This document shows positions 1 to 7,482 of a DNA stretch of 30,334 bases, in pieces. The stretch comes from DATKPC01 sp035524275 (GTDB taxonomy: Bacteria; Pseudomonadota; Gammaproteobacteria; Burkholderiales; Burkholderiaceae_F). The notes under the pieces were generated by a model. It saw nothing but the letters and a program-made list of their open reading frames with translations. It did no database searches and was not told the origin of the DNA. The stretch's first letter is position 1, and every line of letters starts with the position of its first letter. Made by a program: the position numbers and the translations under genes. The stretch spans positions 1 through 30,334 of the forward strand of contig DATKPC010000036.1 of assembly GCA_035524275.1 (NCBI GenBank), in the 5' to 3' direction.

Positions 1-11
1 CGACGACGAGG

Positions 12-53
12 CTCCCCTCGCCCGCGAAGCGGGAGAGGGGCGGGGGAAGAGGG
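12..53 (+). repeat. Intergenic hairpin repeat, copy A
   Basis: First of seven copies of a dispersed hairpin. Arms CCCCTCGCCCGC (14-25) and GCGGGAGAGGGG (29-40) enclose a GAA loop and pair over 12 positions with one G-A mismatch. The G-rich flank continues to 53 and supplies four G-runs (31-53), a G-quadruplex motif. It lies just beyond the stop codon of the minus-strand PRPP synthetase gene, the same 3' setting as the other copies. Function is unknown; it could end transcription or protect mRNA. Confidence 0.8.
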
Positions 54-61
54 TCGATCGG

Positions 62-955
62 CTAACCGGCGAACGCCGCGGCAATCAGCGGCGCCACGGC
101 GACCGCATTCGTGAAGTGCGGGATCGTGTCGCTGCTCCAGACGCTGCCGATGCCGTGCGCCTCCATCACGGCGAGCGCGTCGGCCGCGAACACCGGATGC
201 GTGACGGCGGCGTCGCATCGCGCGGCCCCGGCCTGAAGGATCATTCGCGCGGCATGCGCGAGCGTGCGTCCGGTGCTGGCGACATCGTCGACGAGGACGA
301 CGTGGCGGCCCTTGACGTCGACGGGCGGGGCGCTGATCGACACGTCGCGATCGCCGCGCCGCTCCTTGAGGCAGACGGACCACGCAAGCCCGCCGGCCCG
401 CGCGGCCGCGCCGGCCCATTGCGCCGATTCCTCATCCGGGCCGATCACCAGCGCGTCGCGGATGCGCGCGGCGATCATCCGGCCGAGCGCCGGCGCCGCG
501 GTCAGCGTGACGGTCGTCGGCGCCGGGATCGCCTCCTCGAGCGACCGGATCCGGTGCAGGTGCGGATCGATCGTGACGACGGCGTCGAACAACTGCGCCA
601 ACCAGCCGCCGACGATGCGCTGGCTCACCGCCTCGCCCGTCTCGAAGGCCGCGTCCTGCCGCATGTAGGCGAGATAGGGCGCGACCAGCGTCAGGTGGCC
701 GACACCCTGGTCACGCGCGGTGCGCGCCGCGAGCAACAGCTCGATGAGCTTCTCGTTGGGGTCGTGCAGCGATCGCAGGATCGCGACGCGGTCGGCCGCG
801 CCGAGCGGCGGCAACTTGAGCTTCAACTCGCCGTCGGGGAACCGGTGCCGGACGATCACGGCATGACGCACGCCGCAGGCGTCGGCCAGGGCCTGGGCGA
901 AGCGCGCCTCGTCGTCGAACGCCAGCAGCAGGCCCGGGCGCGGTGCCGTGTTCAT
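62..955 (-). CDS. Ribose-phosphate diphosphokinase (PRPP synthetase), short divergent type
   Basis: Predicted 297-aa cytoplasmic enzyme that would make PRPP from ribose 5-phosphate and ATP. Visible family motifs are the RQD segment of the ATP-binding loop (99-101, followed by GEAVSQR), DPHLHR (130-135), the KERRGD segment (197-202) and the PRPP-binding loop VVLVDDVASTGRT (219-231). It is shorter than the usual bacterial Prs (about 315 aa) and closer in size to archaeal-type enzymes, so it may be a second paralogue for nucleoside or ribose-phosphate salvage rather than the main Prs (inference). An upstream ATG at 1048 is open but would overlap the HNH gene. The ATG at 955 leaves a 28-nt gap and begins at the expected N-terminus. 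Probably co-transcribed with the HNH gene. Confidence 0.85.
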   Translation of the reverse strand: MNTAPRPGLLLAFDDEARFAQALADACGVRHAVIVRHRFPDGELKLKLPPLGAADRVAILRSLHDPNEKLIELLLAARTARDQGVGHLTLVAPYLAYMRQDAAFETGEAVSQRIVGGWLAQLFDAVVTIDPHLHRIRSLEEAIPAPTTVTLTAAPALGRMIAARIRDALVIGPDEESAQWAGAAARAGGLAWSVCLKERRGDRDVSISAPPVDVKGRHVVLVDDVASTGRTLAHAARMILQAGAARCDAAVTHPVFAADALAVMEAHGIGSVWSSDTIPHFTNAVAVAPLIAAAFAG

Positions 956-983
956 CGCGATCCGCAGCCGCGCGACGAGCCGG

Positions 984-1565
984 TCAGTGGGCGTACCAGC
1001 GCGAATGCCGCGGCAGCGTCGCCTGCAGGAATGCCATCTGGTCGGCAAGGATGCGGCGGTTGCTGAGGATGAAGCCCTCGTTGCGGCAGACCGCGTACGG
1101 CACGTAGAGCAGCGGCATGCCCGCCTCCTCGGGTCGACGGTTTCCCTTGCGCGTGTTGCAGGAGCGGCAGGCGGTCACGACATTCGTCCATTCGTGGCGC
1201 CCGCCACGGGACACCGGGACGATGTGCTCCACCGTGAGTTCGCTTTCGGCGAAGTTCACGCCGCAGTAGCCGCAGACGTTGCGGTCGCGCGCGAACAGGC
1301 GGTGCTTCGTCAGGCCGACGTGCGCGTGCCCGTACGGGATCCGATGCCGCCCGCGGATCATCACGATCGAACTGGTCTCGAACTCGGACCGCAGACCGGA
1401 ACGTTCCTGCGTTCCGCCGAACATCAGGAAGTGGTTCTCGCCGAGGTCGGTGAGGACCTTTCCCGCGGCGTAGTAGCGGGCCGCGCGCGTCAACGCAGCC
1501 CACCGCACCGGCTGCCCGTTGGCGTCAACGATCAGGATTCTTGGAGTGGCATCCACCGCCATCAT
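984..1565 (-). CDS. HNH endonuclease family protein
   Basis: 193-aa protein with a C-terminal HNH nuclease domain. A zinc-ribbon pair is visible as C98/C101 (CGYC) and C133/C136 (CRSC). The HNH core has E113-H114 in LTVEHIVPVSRGG and N128 in WTNVV, followed by NTRKGNR. The N-terminal half (ILIVDANGQPV, then a YYAAGKVL segment) matches the domain usually found ahead of this HNH type in proteobacterial chromosomal proteins. It should cut DNA, but the target and role are unknown. It is not next to a methylase, intron or transposase, so a restriction or homing role is not indicated. Two adjacent ATGs (1565 and 1562) are possible starts, neither with a clear ribosome binding site. It lies 28 nt upstream of the PRPP synthetase gene on the same strand. 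Confidence 0.85.
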   Translation of the reverse strand: MMAVDATPRILIVDANGQPVRWAALTRAARYYAAGKVLTDLGENHFLMFGGTQERSGLRSEFETSSIVMIRGRHRIPYGHAHVGLTKHRLFARDRNVCGYCGVNFAESELTVEHIVPVSRGGRHEWTNVVTACRSCNTRKGNRRPEEAGMPLLYVPYAVCRNEGFILSNRRILADQMAFLQATLPRHSRWYAH

Positions 1566-1658
1566 GTTGCGAGTTTGCCACGATGGACGCGATCTTGCAC
1601 CGGGCCCGCGTCCGCCAGGGACCGGCGACGCGAGGCGGCGGAACGACGAACTGCGCCC

Positions 1659-1979
1659 TCAGGCGAGGCCGCGCGACCACGGCGCGCAGCGCTGCCACTC
1701 GGCCAGGTTCGCGCAGGCGTCGCTGGCCGCCCGCAGGATCCCGAGGTCGGTCTCGATGACGAGCGCCGGGTGCTCGGCGGCGCGATCGACGGCGATCTGG
1801 CCGCTGATCCGCGTCCGCAGGCTGCAGACCCAATCGCCCTCGCGCAACCCGTGCTGGGCGAGGGCGCGCAGCACGGCCACGAGTTCGTCTTCGCGGCGGG
1901 ACGGGGCCGCGTCGCGCGTGTCGCGCCGACGCTCCGGATCGTCGACGGCCGGTCCGCGTTCAGCAGGGCTCGGGTTCAT
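1659..1979 (-). CDS. Hypothetical protein (106 aa)
   Basis: I do not recognise the family. The first 30 residues are charged and look disordered (many Arg, Asp, Pro). Residues about 32-100 look like a compact folded domain with an amphipathic helix (ELVAVLRALAQHGL), a Trp-containing turn and a beta segment (HPALVIETD). Third codon positions are almost all G or C, as in the neighbouring genes, which is the main reason for preferring it over overlapping frames. No Shine-Dalgarno sequence is seen before the ATG. It ends 93 nt before the HNH gene on the same strand, and it is divergent from the SRPBCC gene. Confidence 0.55.
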   Translation of the reverse strand: MNPSPAERGPAVDDPERRRDTRDAAPSRREDELVAVLRALAQHGLREGDWVCSLRTRISGQIAVDRAAEHPALVIETDLGILRAASDACANLAEWQRCAPWSRGLA

Positions 1980-2075
1980 GTCAGGAATTTTGCAGTTGCA
2001 TCAGGCGTTCCCGCGATCCCCAGCGGGCGTTTCGGTCCGCTAATGTTGCGAAAAAGCGGCGACACGGCTCACGTG

Positions 2076-2090
2076 TTCCAGTCACTGGAA
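2076..2090. promoter_or_regulatory. Perfect 15-nt palindrome, candidate operator
   Basis: TTCCAGTCACTGGAA consists of perfect 7-nt arms around a single C. A CACGTG hexamer (2070-2075) abuts it directly. It sits in the divergent gap between the small unknown gene (start 1979, minus) and the SRPBCC gene (start 2176, plus), where a dimeric regulator could bind. No matching regulator is encoded next to it, so its function is inferred from symmetry and position only. Confidence 0.4.
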
Positions 2091-2175
2091 GCCGCCACCG
2101 GACGGTGAGCGCGGCATCCGGGGTGAAGCGGGCGCTGACCGTCGAGGTCCGGGCGGCCGCCGGGAGGAGTCGACG

Positions 2176-2706
2176 ATGGGTTTCATCCTGCGTGCGATCG
2201 GCGCGCTGGTGCTGGTCGCGCTGTTGCTGCTCGGCGTCGGATTCCTGCTGCCGGGGAGCTATCGCATCGAGCGCTCGGTGGAAATCACGGCGCCCGCGAC
2301 GCGCGTCTATCCGTTGATTGCGGATCCGCGCGAATGGAAGCGCTGGTCGGCGTGGAACCGTCGCGACCCCGCGATGCTGATCGACTACAGTGGCCCGGCG
2401 AGCGGCGCCGGTGCCGCATGGTCATGGCGCAGCCGCAGCGAAGGAAACGGCAGGATGGAATTCACCGAGGCCGTGGCCGATCAACGCGTCGCCTACGCGC
2501 TGTCGTTCGCCGACGACAGCATGCGTTCGCACGGCAGCCTGACGCTCGATGCGCAGGGCAATCGGGTGCGTGTCGCCTGGACCAACGAAGGCGATCTCGG
2601 AAGGAACCCGGCCGCCCGGTGGTTCGGGCTATTCATGGACCGGATCGTCGGTCCGGACTTCGAGGCCGGGCTGCGCAACCTGAAGTCGATCGTGGAGGGC
2701 GGCTGA
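2176..2706 (+). CDS. SRPBCC (START-like) family protein, membrane-anchored
   Basis: 176 aa. Residues 4-24 form one strongly hydrophobic helix (LVLVALLLLGVGFLL), an uncleaved membrane anchor. Residues about 33-172 follow the polyketide cyclase/SRPBCC pattern: a first strand RSVEITAPATRVYPLIADP, then EWKRWSAW, and a closing long helix (GPDFEAGLRNLKSIVEG). Such domains form a helix-grip cavity that binds small hydrophobic ligands; the ligand here is unknown. A strong GGGAGGAG ribosome binding site about 7 nt upstream fixes the ATG. It is followed after 24 nt by the CYTH-CHAD gene, so the two are probably one transcript. Confidence 0.85.
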   Translation: MGFILRAIGALVLVALLLLGVGFLLPGSYRIERSVEITAPATRVYPLIADPREWKRWSAWNRRDPAMLIDYSGPASGAGAAWSWRSRSEGNGRMEFTEAVADQRVAYALSFADDSMRSHGSLTLDAQGNRVRVAWTNEGDLGRNPAARWFGLFMDRIVGPDFEAGLRNLKSIVEGG

Positions 2707-2730
2707 GGCACGTCGTCGCGACAGCCGCAA

Positions 2731-4317
2731 ATGGCCCAGGATTCCGCGCCGCCCGCCGCGCCGATCGAGGTCGAACTCAAGCTGAAGCTTTCGCCTCGGT
2801 CGATCGCGGGCCTGCGTGCGCGCCTGATGGCCTATGGCGTCGGCGTCCGCCGCGCCATCGACAGCGTCTACTTCGATACGCCGGGTAACGCGCTGGGCGC
2901 GCACGGATACGCGCTGAGGATTCGTCGCGTCGGCACCGGCCGCGACGCGCGCTGGATCCAGACCCTCAAGAGCGACGATGCCGGCGGCGCGCTGGCGCGG
3001 CGACGCGAGTGGGAAGCGGACGCTGCGGACGGCCGCCTCGACGTCGCGCGCTTTCCGCGCGCGAGCCTGCCGCCGGCGCTGCGCGGCGCGGCCCGCGGTT
3101 CCGTCCAGGCGCGGTTCCGAACGCGATTCCGGCGCACGACCTGGCAGGTCGAGTTCGGCGGCTCCGCGCTCGAGGTGGCACTCGACGAGGGGTACATCGA
3201 GACGCCAGGCATCCGTGCCGCCGACGCGCTTCGCGAAGCGATCGCCGAGCTGGAGATCGAGGTCAAGCGCGGCTCACCGCATGCGGCGATCGGCCTCGCG
3301 CTCGATCTGGTCGGGCCCGCTGCCCCGACGTCACGCCAGCGGCCGTCGCTGCGCCCGGCCGTGGAGTCGAAGGCTGAGCGCGGCTACCGCCTCGCCGCCG
3401 CGGCAGGACGCGGCGACCGCCCGCGGCCGGGCGTCGCGAATGCCGATGTCGAGACGATCGCGGCCGGCATCGTCGGCGACGTGTCGACCGCCGACGCGCT
3501 GCGGCGCGCGGTCGGCAACGCGCTCGCGGTGTTGCTGCGCAATGCCAGCGGCATCGAAGCGTCGGATGATCCGGAGTACGTCCATCAGGCGCGCGTGGCA
3601 CTTCGCCGGATGCGCGAAGGGCTACGCCTTTTCGGAGCGATCGGCGGATTTCCCGATGACCTCCTCGACGATGTCCGATGGCTCGCTCGGGCGCTCGGCG
3701 AGGCCCGCGACGCCGACGTCCTGGCGACGGAAACGCTGCCCCCGCTGCTCGATGCGATCCCGCCCGCCGTCGCGCTGCGCATCGCGCGCCGCGTCGCGAA
3801 GGCCCGGGCGAGGGCACGACGCGACCTGCTGGCGACGCTGGAAGCGCCACGCTTCTGCCGCCTCGCGCTGCGGCTGCTCGCGTGGTCGCAGCACCTGGGG
3901 CCCGCCGGCGCGGATTCGCGGCCGTCGCGCCAGCCGCTCGCCGAGCGCGCGCCGGCGGTGCTGCGGCGCGAGCATCGGCGTTGGATCGCCGGCGTGAACG
4001 GCGCGATGCGCGGCGGCGACGAGGACTGGCACCGCGCGCGCCTGAGGACGAAGCGGCTGCGCTATGCGATCGAACTCTGCGGGATCGCGTTGACCGGACG
4101 GCGCGCCGAGCGCTGGCTGCGAGGCCTGCGGCGGCTGCAGGACGCGCTGGGGGACTTCCAGAACGCCGTCGTCGCGGCTGCCGCGATCGAACGGCTGTTC
4201 CCGCCGGGTGCGGCGCGCGATGCCATCTCGAGGGCGCTGGAGCGGCAGCGCGTCGACGCGCTTCGCGCGGCGTCGACGCTGTGCGCGGCGCTCGCGCAGC
4301 GGGCGGGGCCGGCGTAG
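2731..4317 (+). CDS. CYTH and CHAD domain-containing protein
   Basis: 528 aa. The N-terminal CYTH (triphosphate tunnel metalloenzyme) domain covers about residues 11-190 and opens with the signature ExExK (E13, E15, K17 in EVELKLKL). The fold usually hydrolyses tripolyphosphate or binds triphosphates. The C-terminal CHAD domain (about 240-520) is an all-alpha domain rich in conserved His, Arg and Lys, for example YVHQARVALRRMR (about 283) and WHRARLRTKRLRYA (about 433). CHAD domains are known to bind polyphosphate granules, so a role in polyphosphate metabolism is likely. The 50 residues between the domains (PTSRQRPSLRP onward) are a linker. The gene ends just before the repeat cluster at 4357. 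Confidence 0.9.
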   Translation: MAQDSAPPAAPIEVELKLKLSPRSIAGLRARLMAYGVGVRRAIDSVYFDTPGNALGAHGYALRIRRVGTGRDARWIQTLKSDDAGGALARRREWEADAADGRLDVARFPRASLPPALRGAARGSVQARFRTRFRRTTWQVEFGGSALEVALDEGYIETPGIRAADALREAIAELEIEVKRGSPHAAIGLALDLVGPAAPTSRQRPSLRPAVESKAERGYRLAAAAGRGDRPRPGVANADVETIAAGIVGDVSTADALRRAVGNALAVLLRNASGIEASDDPEYVHQARVALRRMREGLRLFGAIGGFPDDLLDDVRWLARALGEARDADVLATETLPPLLDAIPPAVALRIARRVAKARARARRDLLATLEAPRFCRLALRLLAWSQHLGPAGADSRPSRQPLAERAPAVLRREHRRWIAGVNGAMRGGDEDWHRARLRTKRLRYAIELCGIALTGRRAERWLRGLRRLQDALGDFQNAVVAAAAIERLFPPGAARDAISRALERQRVDALRAASTLCAALAQRAGPA

Positions 4318-4356
4318 GGGGTTTCGGGGTCGTGGCGCCGGGTCGCGGGGGGTGCA

Positions 4357-4397
4357 CCCTCTCCCCCACCCCTCTCCCGCTTCGTGGGCGAGGGGAG
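4357..4397 (-). repeat. Intergenic hairpin repeat, copy B
   Basis: Reverse-oriented copy of the hairpin family, core 4369-4397, with one difference in the core (CCCAC instead of CCCGC when read on the minus strand). The C-rich flank 4357-4378 holds four runs of at least three C, giving a G-quadruplex motif on the minus strand. It is 40 nt beyond the CYTH-CHAD stop codon. Confidence 0.8.
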
Positions 4398-4551
4398 CCT
4401 CGTCGTCGCTAAGGCAAGCATCGCCGCCCCGGCCGACACCGGGACTCCCCTCGCCCGCGAAGCGGGAGAGGGGAGCCTCGTCGTCGCTAAGGCAAGCATC
4501 ACCGCCCCGGCCGACACCGGGACTCCCCTCGCCCGCGAAGCGGGAGAGGGG
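4391..4551 (+). repeat. 78-bp tandem duplication containing hairpin copies C and D
   Basis: Two consecutive 78-bp units (4391-4468 and 4469-4546) differ at one position (TCGCCGCC against TCACCGCC). Each ends with a forward hairpin core: copy C at 4445-4473 and copy D at 4523-4551. Copy D continues into a G-rich flank to about 4562, but copy C does not. The array fills the gap between the convergent CYTH-CHAD and Anbu genes. It has only about two units and no variable spacers, so it is not a CRISPR. Confidence 0.85.
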
Positions 4552-4616
4552 TGGGGGAGAGAGCCGGAACGTCGCGGTGAATTCACATCGGTCCTCCACG
4601 CCCGGCGCCCCGCCGC

Positions 4617-5495
4617 TCAGTGCGGTGGCGCCGCCGAGGTACCCTGCGCGACGAGCTGCACCGGCCCGGTCCGCGTCACGACGGTACTTTCGATGTTCGG
4701 CGGCAGCGGCGCCCGGACCGGCGACGTCGCATCGGTTTCCAGCCGCGGGCGGTCAGGGCTCGCGGGCGCGTCGCGCCAGACCGGGTCCGGGATGCCGTGG
4801 AACACCTGCTTCAGGCGCGAACCCCAGGTGTTGCGGATCATCGCCATGTACTGGTTGTCCTGGTCGATCTGGACGAATTTGGTCACGCGCAACGAGCCGG
4901 CTTCGTAGAGCAGCAGGTCCAGCGGCAGGCCGACCGAGATGTTGGAGCGCAGCGTCGAATCCATCGATATCAGCGCGCATTTCGCGCCCTCGTCGAGCGG
5001 TGTCGACGGCGTGATCACCCGGTCGACGATGGGCTTGCCGTACTTGGATTCGCCGATCTGGAAGTACAGGCTTTCGGTCGTCGCCTCGATGAAATTACCG
5101 GCCGCGTAAAGCTGGAACAGCCGCATATCGCCGCCGCGGATCTGCCCGCCGAAGATGAAGCTGCAGTTGAAGTCGATGCCGCCTTCCTTCAGCGCGGCCG
5201 CGTCGCGCTGGTGAACCTCGCGGATCGCGTCGCCGACGACCCGGACCGCGTCGACGATCGTCTTCGCGTTCCAGACGCTCGGGTCGCCCGGTGCCACGCG
5301 ATCACAGACGATCTGCCGCACCGCCTGCGTGATCGCCAGGTTGCCGGCGCTGAGCAGGACGAGCAGGCGCTCGCCGGGATGCTCGAAGACCGTCATCTTC
5401 CGGAACGTCGAGATCTGGTCGACGCCGGCGTTGGTCCGCGAGTCGGCGAGGAACACCATTCCGGCGTCGAGCCGCATTGCGATGCAGTAGGTCAT
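4617..5495 (-). CDS. Anbu, proteasome-type Thr peptidase
   Basis: 292-aa member of the Anbu branch of HslV/20S beta-like peptidases. Removal of Met1 would expose Thr2 as the N-terminal nucleophile, with Asp18 (LADSRT) and Lys33 (FRK) as the expected partners. These are positions 1, 17 and 32 after processing, matching the Thr1/Asp17/Lys33 pattern of the superfamily. The LLSAGNLAITQ and CSFIFGGQI segments are typical. The core ends near residue 240. A Pro/Ser/Thr-rich tail of about 50 residues follows and looks long for the family. It is the last gene of a four-gene operon, 64 nt after the transglutaminase gene. Known family members form self-compartmentalised rings or helical rings, but a natural substrate is not established. 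Confidence 0.9.
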   Translation of the reverse strand: MTYCIAMRLDAGMVFLADSRTNAGVDQISTFRKMTVFEHPGERLLVLLSAGNLAITQAVRQIVCDRVAPGDPSVWNAKTIVDAVRVVGDAIREVHQRDAAALKEGGIDFNCSFIFGGQIRGGDMRLFQLYAAGNFIEATTESLYFQIGESKYGKPIVDRVITPSTPLDEGAKCALISMDSTLRSNISVGLPLDLLLYEAGSLRVTKFVQIDQDNQYMAMIRNTWGSRLKQVFHGIPDPVWRDAPASPDRPRLETDATSPVRAPLPPNIESTVVTRTGPVQLVAQGTSAAPPH

Positions 5496-5559
5496 CGATC
5501 CGGCGATCCGCGCCGGCGGGCGCGTCGCCCCTCCTCAGTCGTCCGTCAGGCGCTCCGGA

Positions 5560-6384
5560 TCAAGCGACGGCGCGCACGTGCGCGACCTCGGAATCCGGAT
5601 GCTCCTGGATGTTAACGCGGGCGCTCATCGACTCGCCATCGCCGCCGACGCGCAGGCCGCGCACCGGGCAGCTGGAATCGTAGTCGCGCCCGACCGCGAT
5701 CCGGCAATGCCGTTCGGAGGTGAACGCGGCATGCGTGACGTCGATGCTGACCCATTCGCCGTCGGCGCTCCAGGCGTCGGCCCAGGCGTGCGTCGCGATC
5801 GCCGCGTCGCGCTCCGGCAGCAGGTAGCCGGAAACGTAGCGCGCCGGAATGCCCAGCGCGCGGCAGCCGGCGACGAACACGTGCGCCTGATCCTGGCAGA
5901 CGCCGCGGCCCAGCGCCAGCGCCTGCGCGGCACTGGAGGCGACATCCGTGTGACCGCTCTCGTAGGCGACAGCTTCGACGACGGCGCCGGCGAACGCCAG
6001 CAGGTCGGACACCCGGCTGCCACGCAGCCAGCGATGCGCGAGGTCGGAGACGCCCGCATCCGCCGCCGTCAGCGTCGTCGCGGCGACGAAGCACAGCGGC
6101 GGCGGCCCGTCGTCGCGCGGCAGGCGGCCGTCGCGCAGCGGCAGCGTCTCGACCACGCCCTCGGCGGCGATCTCGATGCGCGCGTGGGCGGCATCGATCG
6201 TCAACTGGTGCATCCGATTGCCGTACGCATCGCGCAGCGCCAGCAGCCGCCCCGGCGCCTTCACCGACCATTGCAGCGTCCGCTGCGTGCCGTCGTCTCG
6301 CGGCGTCAGGCGCAGGGCCTGCACCGTGTACTGCGCCGGACGCCGGTAGCGGTAGATCGTCCGATGGTCGATCGCGAGGCGCAT
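5560..6384 (-). CDS. Transglutaminase-like cysteine protease/amidase family protein
   Basis: 274 aa. An N-terminal beta-rich domain (MRLAIDHRTIYRYRRPAQ, typical of the family's Tgase_N region, about 1-95) is followed by a papain-like transglutaminase core. The catalytic triad is visible as C163 (GRGVCQDQAH), H199 (ATHAWADAW) and D215 (WVSIDVTH). The frame is open far upstream, but the ATG at 6384 gives the correct N-terminus and overlaps the stop codon of the alpha-E gene by one base (TGATG), implying translational coupling. In this operon type it is predicted to cut or remodel the peptide linkage made by the ATP-grasp enzyme (inference). Confidence 0.9.
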   Translation of the reverse strand: MRLAIDHRTIYRYRRPAQYTVQALRLTPRDDGTQRTLQWSVKAPGRLLALRDAYGNRMHQLTIDAAHARIEIAAEGVVETLPLRDGRLPRDDGPPPLCFVAATTLTAADAGVSDLAHRWLRGSRVSDLLAFAGAVVEAVAYESGHTDVASSAAQALALGRGVCQDQAHVFVAGCRALGIPARYVSGYLLPERDAAIATHAWADAWSADGEWVSIDVTHAAFTSERHCRIAVGRDYDSSCPVRGLRVGGDGESMSARVNIQEHPDSEVAHVRAVA

Positions 6385-7454
6385 CACGCAACCGACAGCG
6401 GCACGAGGAAGTCCGAGCTGATCCGCCCGCCGATGTCGTTCACGCGCTCCAGGAACCGCGTGAGGAACGCGTGGAGACCCTGGTGCAGGATGTCGTCGAT
6501 GCGCGCGTACTGCAGTTCCGCCCGCAGCAGGCCGGCCCGCCGCTCGGTTTCCTCCGAGCGGTCGTTCTTGACCTGCTCCAGGTTGATGCAGACCTCGTTG
6601 ATCGAAGCCGCGAGCGAACGCGGCATGTCGCTGCGCAGGATCAGCAGCGCGGCGATGCGCTCGGGGGTCACGACGTCGCGGTAGACCTTGCGATAGATCT
6701 CGAACGCGGAGACGGACCGCAGCACCGCGGCCCAGTAGTAGAAATCCGGTTGATGGAACACCGCGTTCGGCGGCTGCGCATCCGACCGTGCCTGCGACTG
6801 CGACTGCGACTGCGCCTGCACCTGGGACTGCAACTGCGACTGCACCTGGGACAGCACCTGGGACGGCGTCGACGACGGCGACCGCGTCGATGCCTCCAGC
6901 AGGCCGTGGAACTTGACGTCGAGCATTCGCGCCGTGTTGTCGGCGCGTTCCAGGAACGTGCCCAGGCGGATGAAGTGGAACGACTCGTCCCGCAGCATCG
7001 TGCCGATCGTCACGCCGCGCGACAGATGCGAACGGAACTTGACCCACTCGAAGAACTCCTGCGGATCGCGCTCGTGTGTCTTCGCCGCGAGGCGCTTCTG
7101 CAGCTGCAACCAGGTGTCGTTGTGCGTCTCCCAGACCTCGGTCGTCAGCGTCCCGCGAACCGCGCGCGCGTTCTCGCGCGCCGCCCGCAGGCAGGAGTGG
7201 ATCGACGAGCCGTTCTGCGGATCGCGGACCATGAAGTCGAGCACGTCATGCGCGGCGAGCAGGCCGTGCTTCGCGTCGAAGACATGCTGCAGCTCCGAGA
7301 TCCCGAGCATCGCGCGCCAGCCGCGGTCGGCCTCCTCCGGCGACTGCGGCAGCAGCGACGTCGAGACGTTGACGTCGAGCATCCGCGCGGTATTTTCCGC
7401 GCGCTCGATGTAGCGCGCCATCCAGAACAGGTGGTCGGCGGTGCGGCTCAGCAT
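6384..7454 (-). CDS. Alpha-E domain-containing protein
   Basis: 356-aa all-alpha protein of the alpha-E family (COG2307), starting MLSRTADHLFWMARYIERAENTARML as relatives do. The motif recurs internally (RLGTFLERADNTARMLDV, about 163-180), showing the duplicated helical repeat. Biochemical function is unknown; it nearly always sits beside a circularly permuted ATP-grasp gene and is thought to be its partner. Residues about 190-228 are an insertion of alternating Gln and Ser with no obvious family role. Upstream in-frame codons overlap the ATP-grasp gene. The ATG at 7454 has a GGAG about 9 nt before it and follows the ATP-grasp stop by 28 nt. Confidence 0.9.
   Translation of the reverse strand: MLSRTADHLFWMARYIERAENTARMLDVNVSTSLLPQSPEEADRGWRAMLGISELQHVFDAKHGLLAAHDVLDFMVRDPQNGSSIHSCLRAARENARAVRGTLTTEVWETHNDTWLQLQKRLAAKTHERDPQEFFEWVKFRSHLSRGVTIGTMLRDESFHFIRLGTFLERADNTARMLDVKFHGLLEASTRSPSSTPSQVLSQVQSQLQSQVQAQSQSQSQARSDAQPPNAVFHQPDFYYWAAVLRSVSAFEIYRKVYRDVVTPERIAALLILRSDMPRSLAASINEVCINLEQVKNDRSEETERRAGLLRAELQYARIDDILHQGLHAFLTRFLERVNDIGGRISSDFLVPLSVA
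6783..6863 (-). repeat. Hexanucleotide-derived Gln/Ser repeat inside the alpha-E gene
   Basis: Imperfect tandem GACTGC/CACCTG-type hexamers (read on the plus strand) encode residues about 198-224 of the alpha-E protein as a run of SQ, VQ and LQ dipeptides. The units stay in frame because each is six bases. Such tracts readily gain or lose units, so length may vary between strains. Confidence 0.7.
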
Positions 7455-7482
7455 CGGCGCATCTCCGCGGGCGCGATGTGCA

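Noticed and set aside
4391..4551. CRISPR-like array
   Set aside because: There are only about two units, the whole 78 bp repeats including the would-be spacer, and no cas genes are present.
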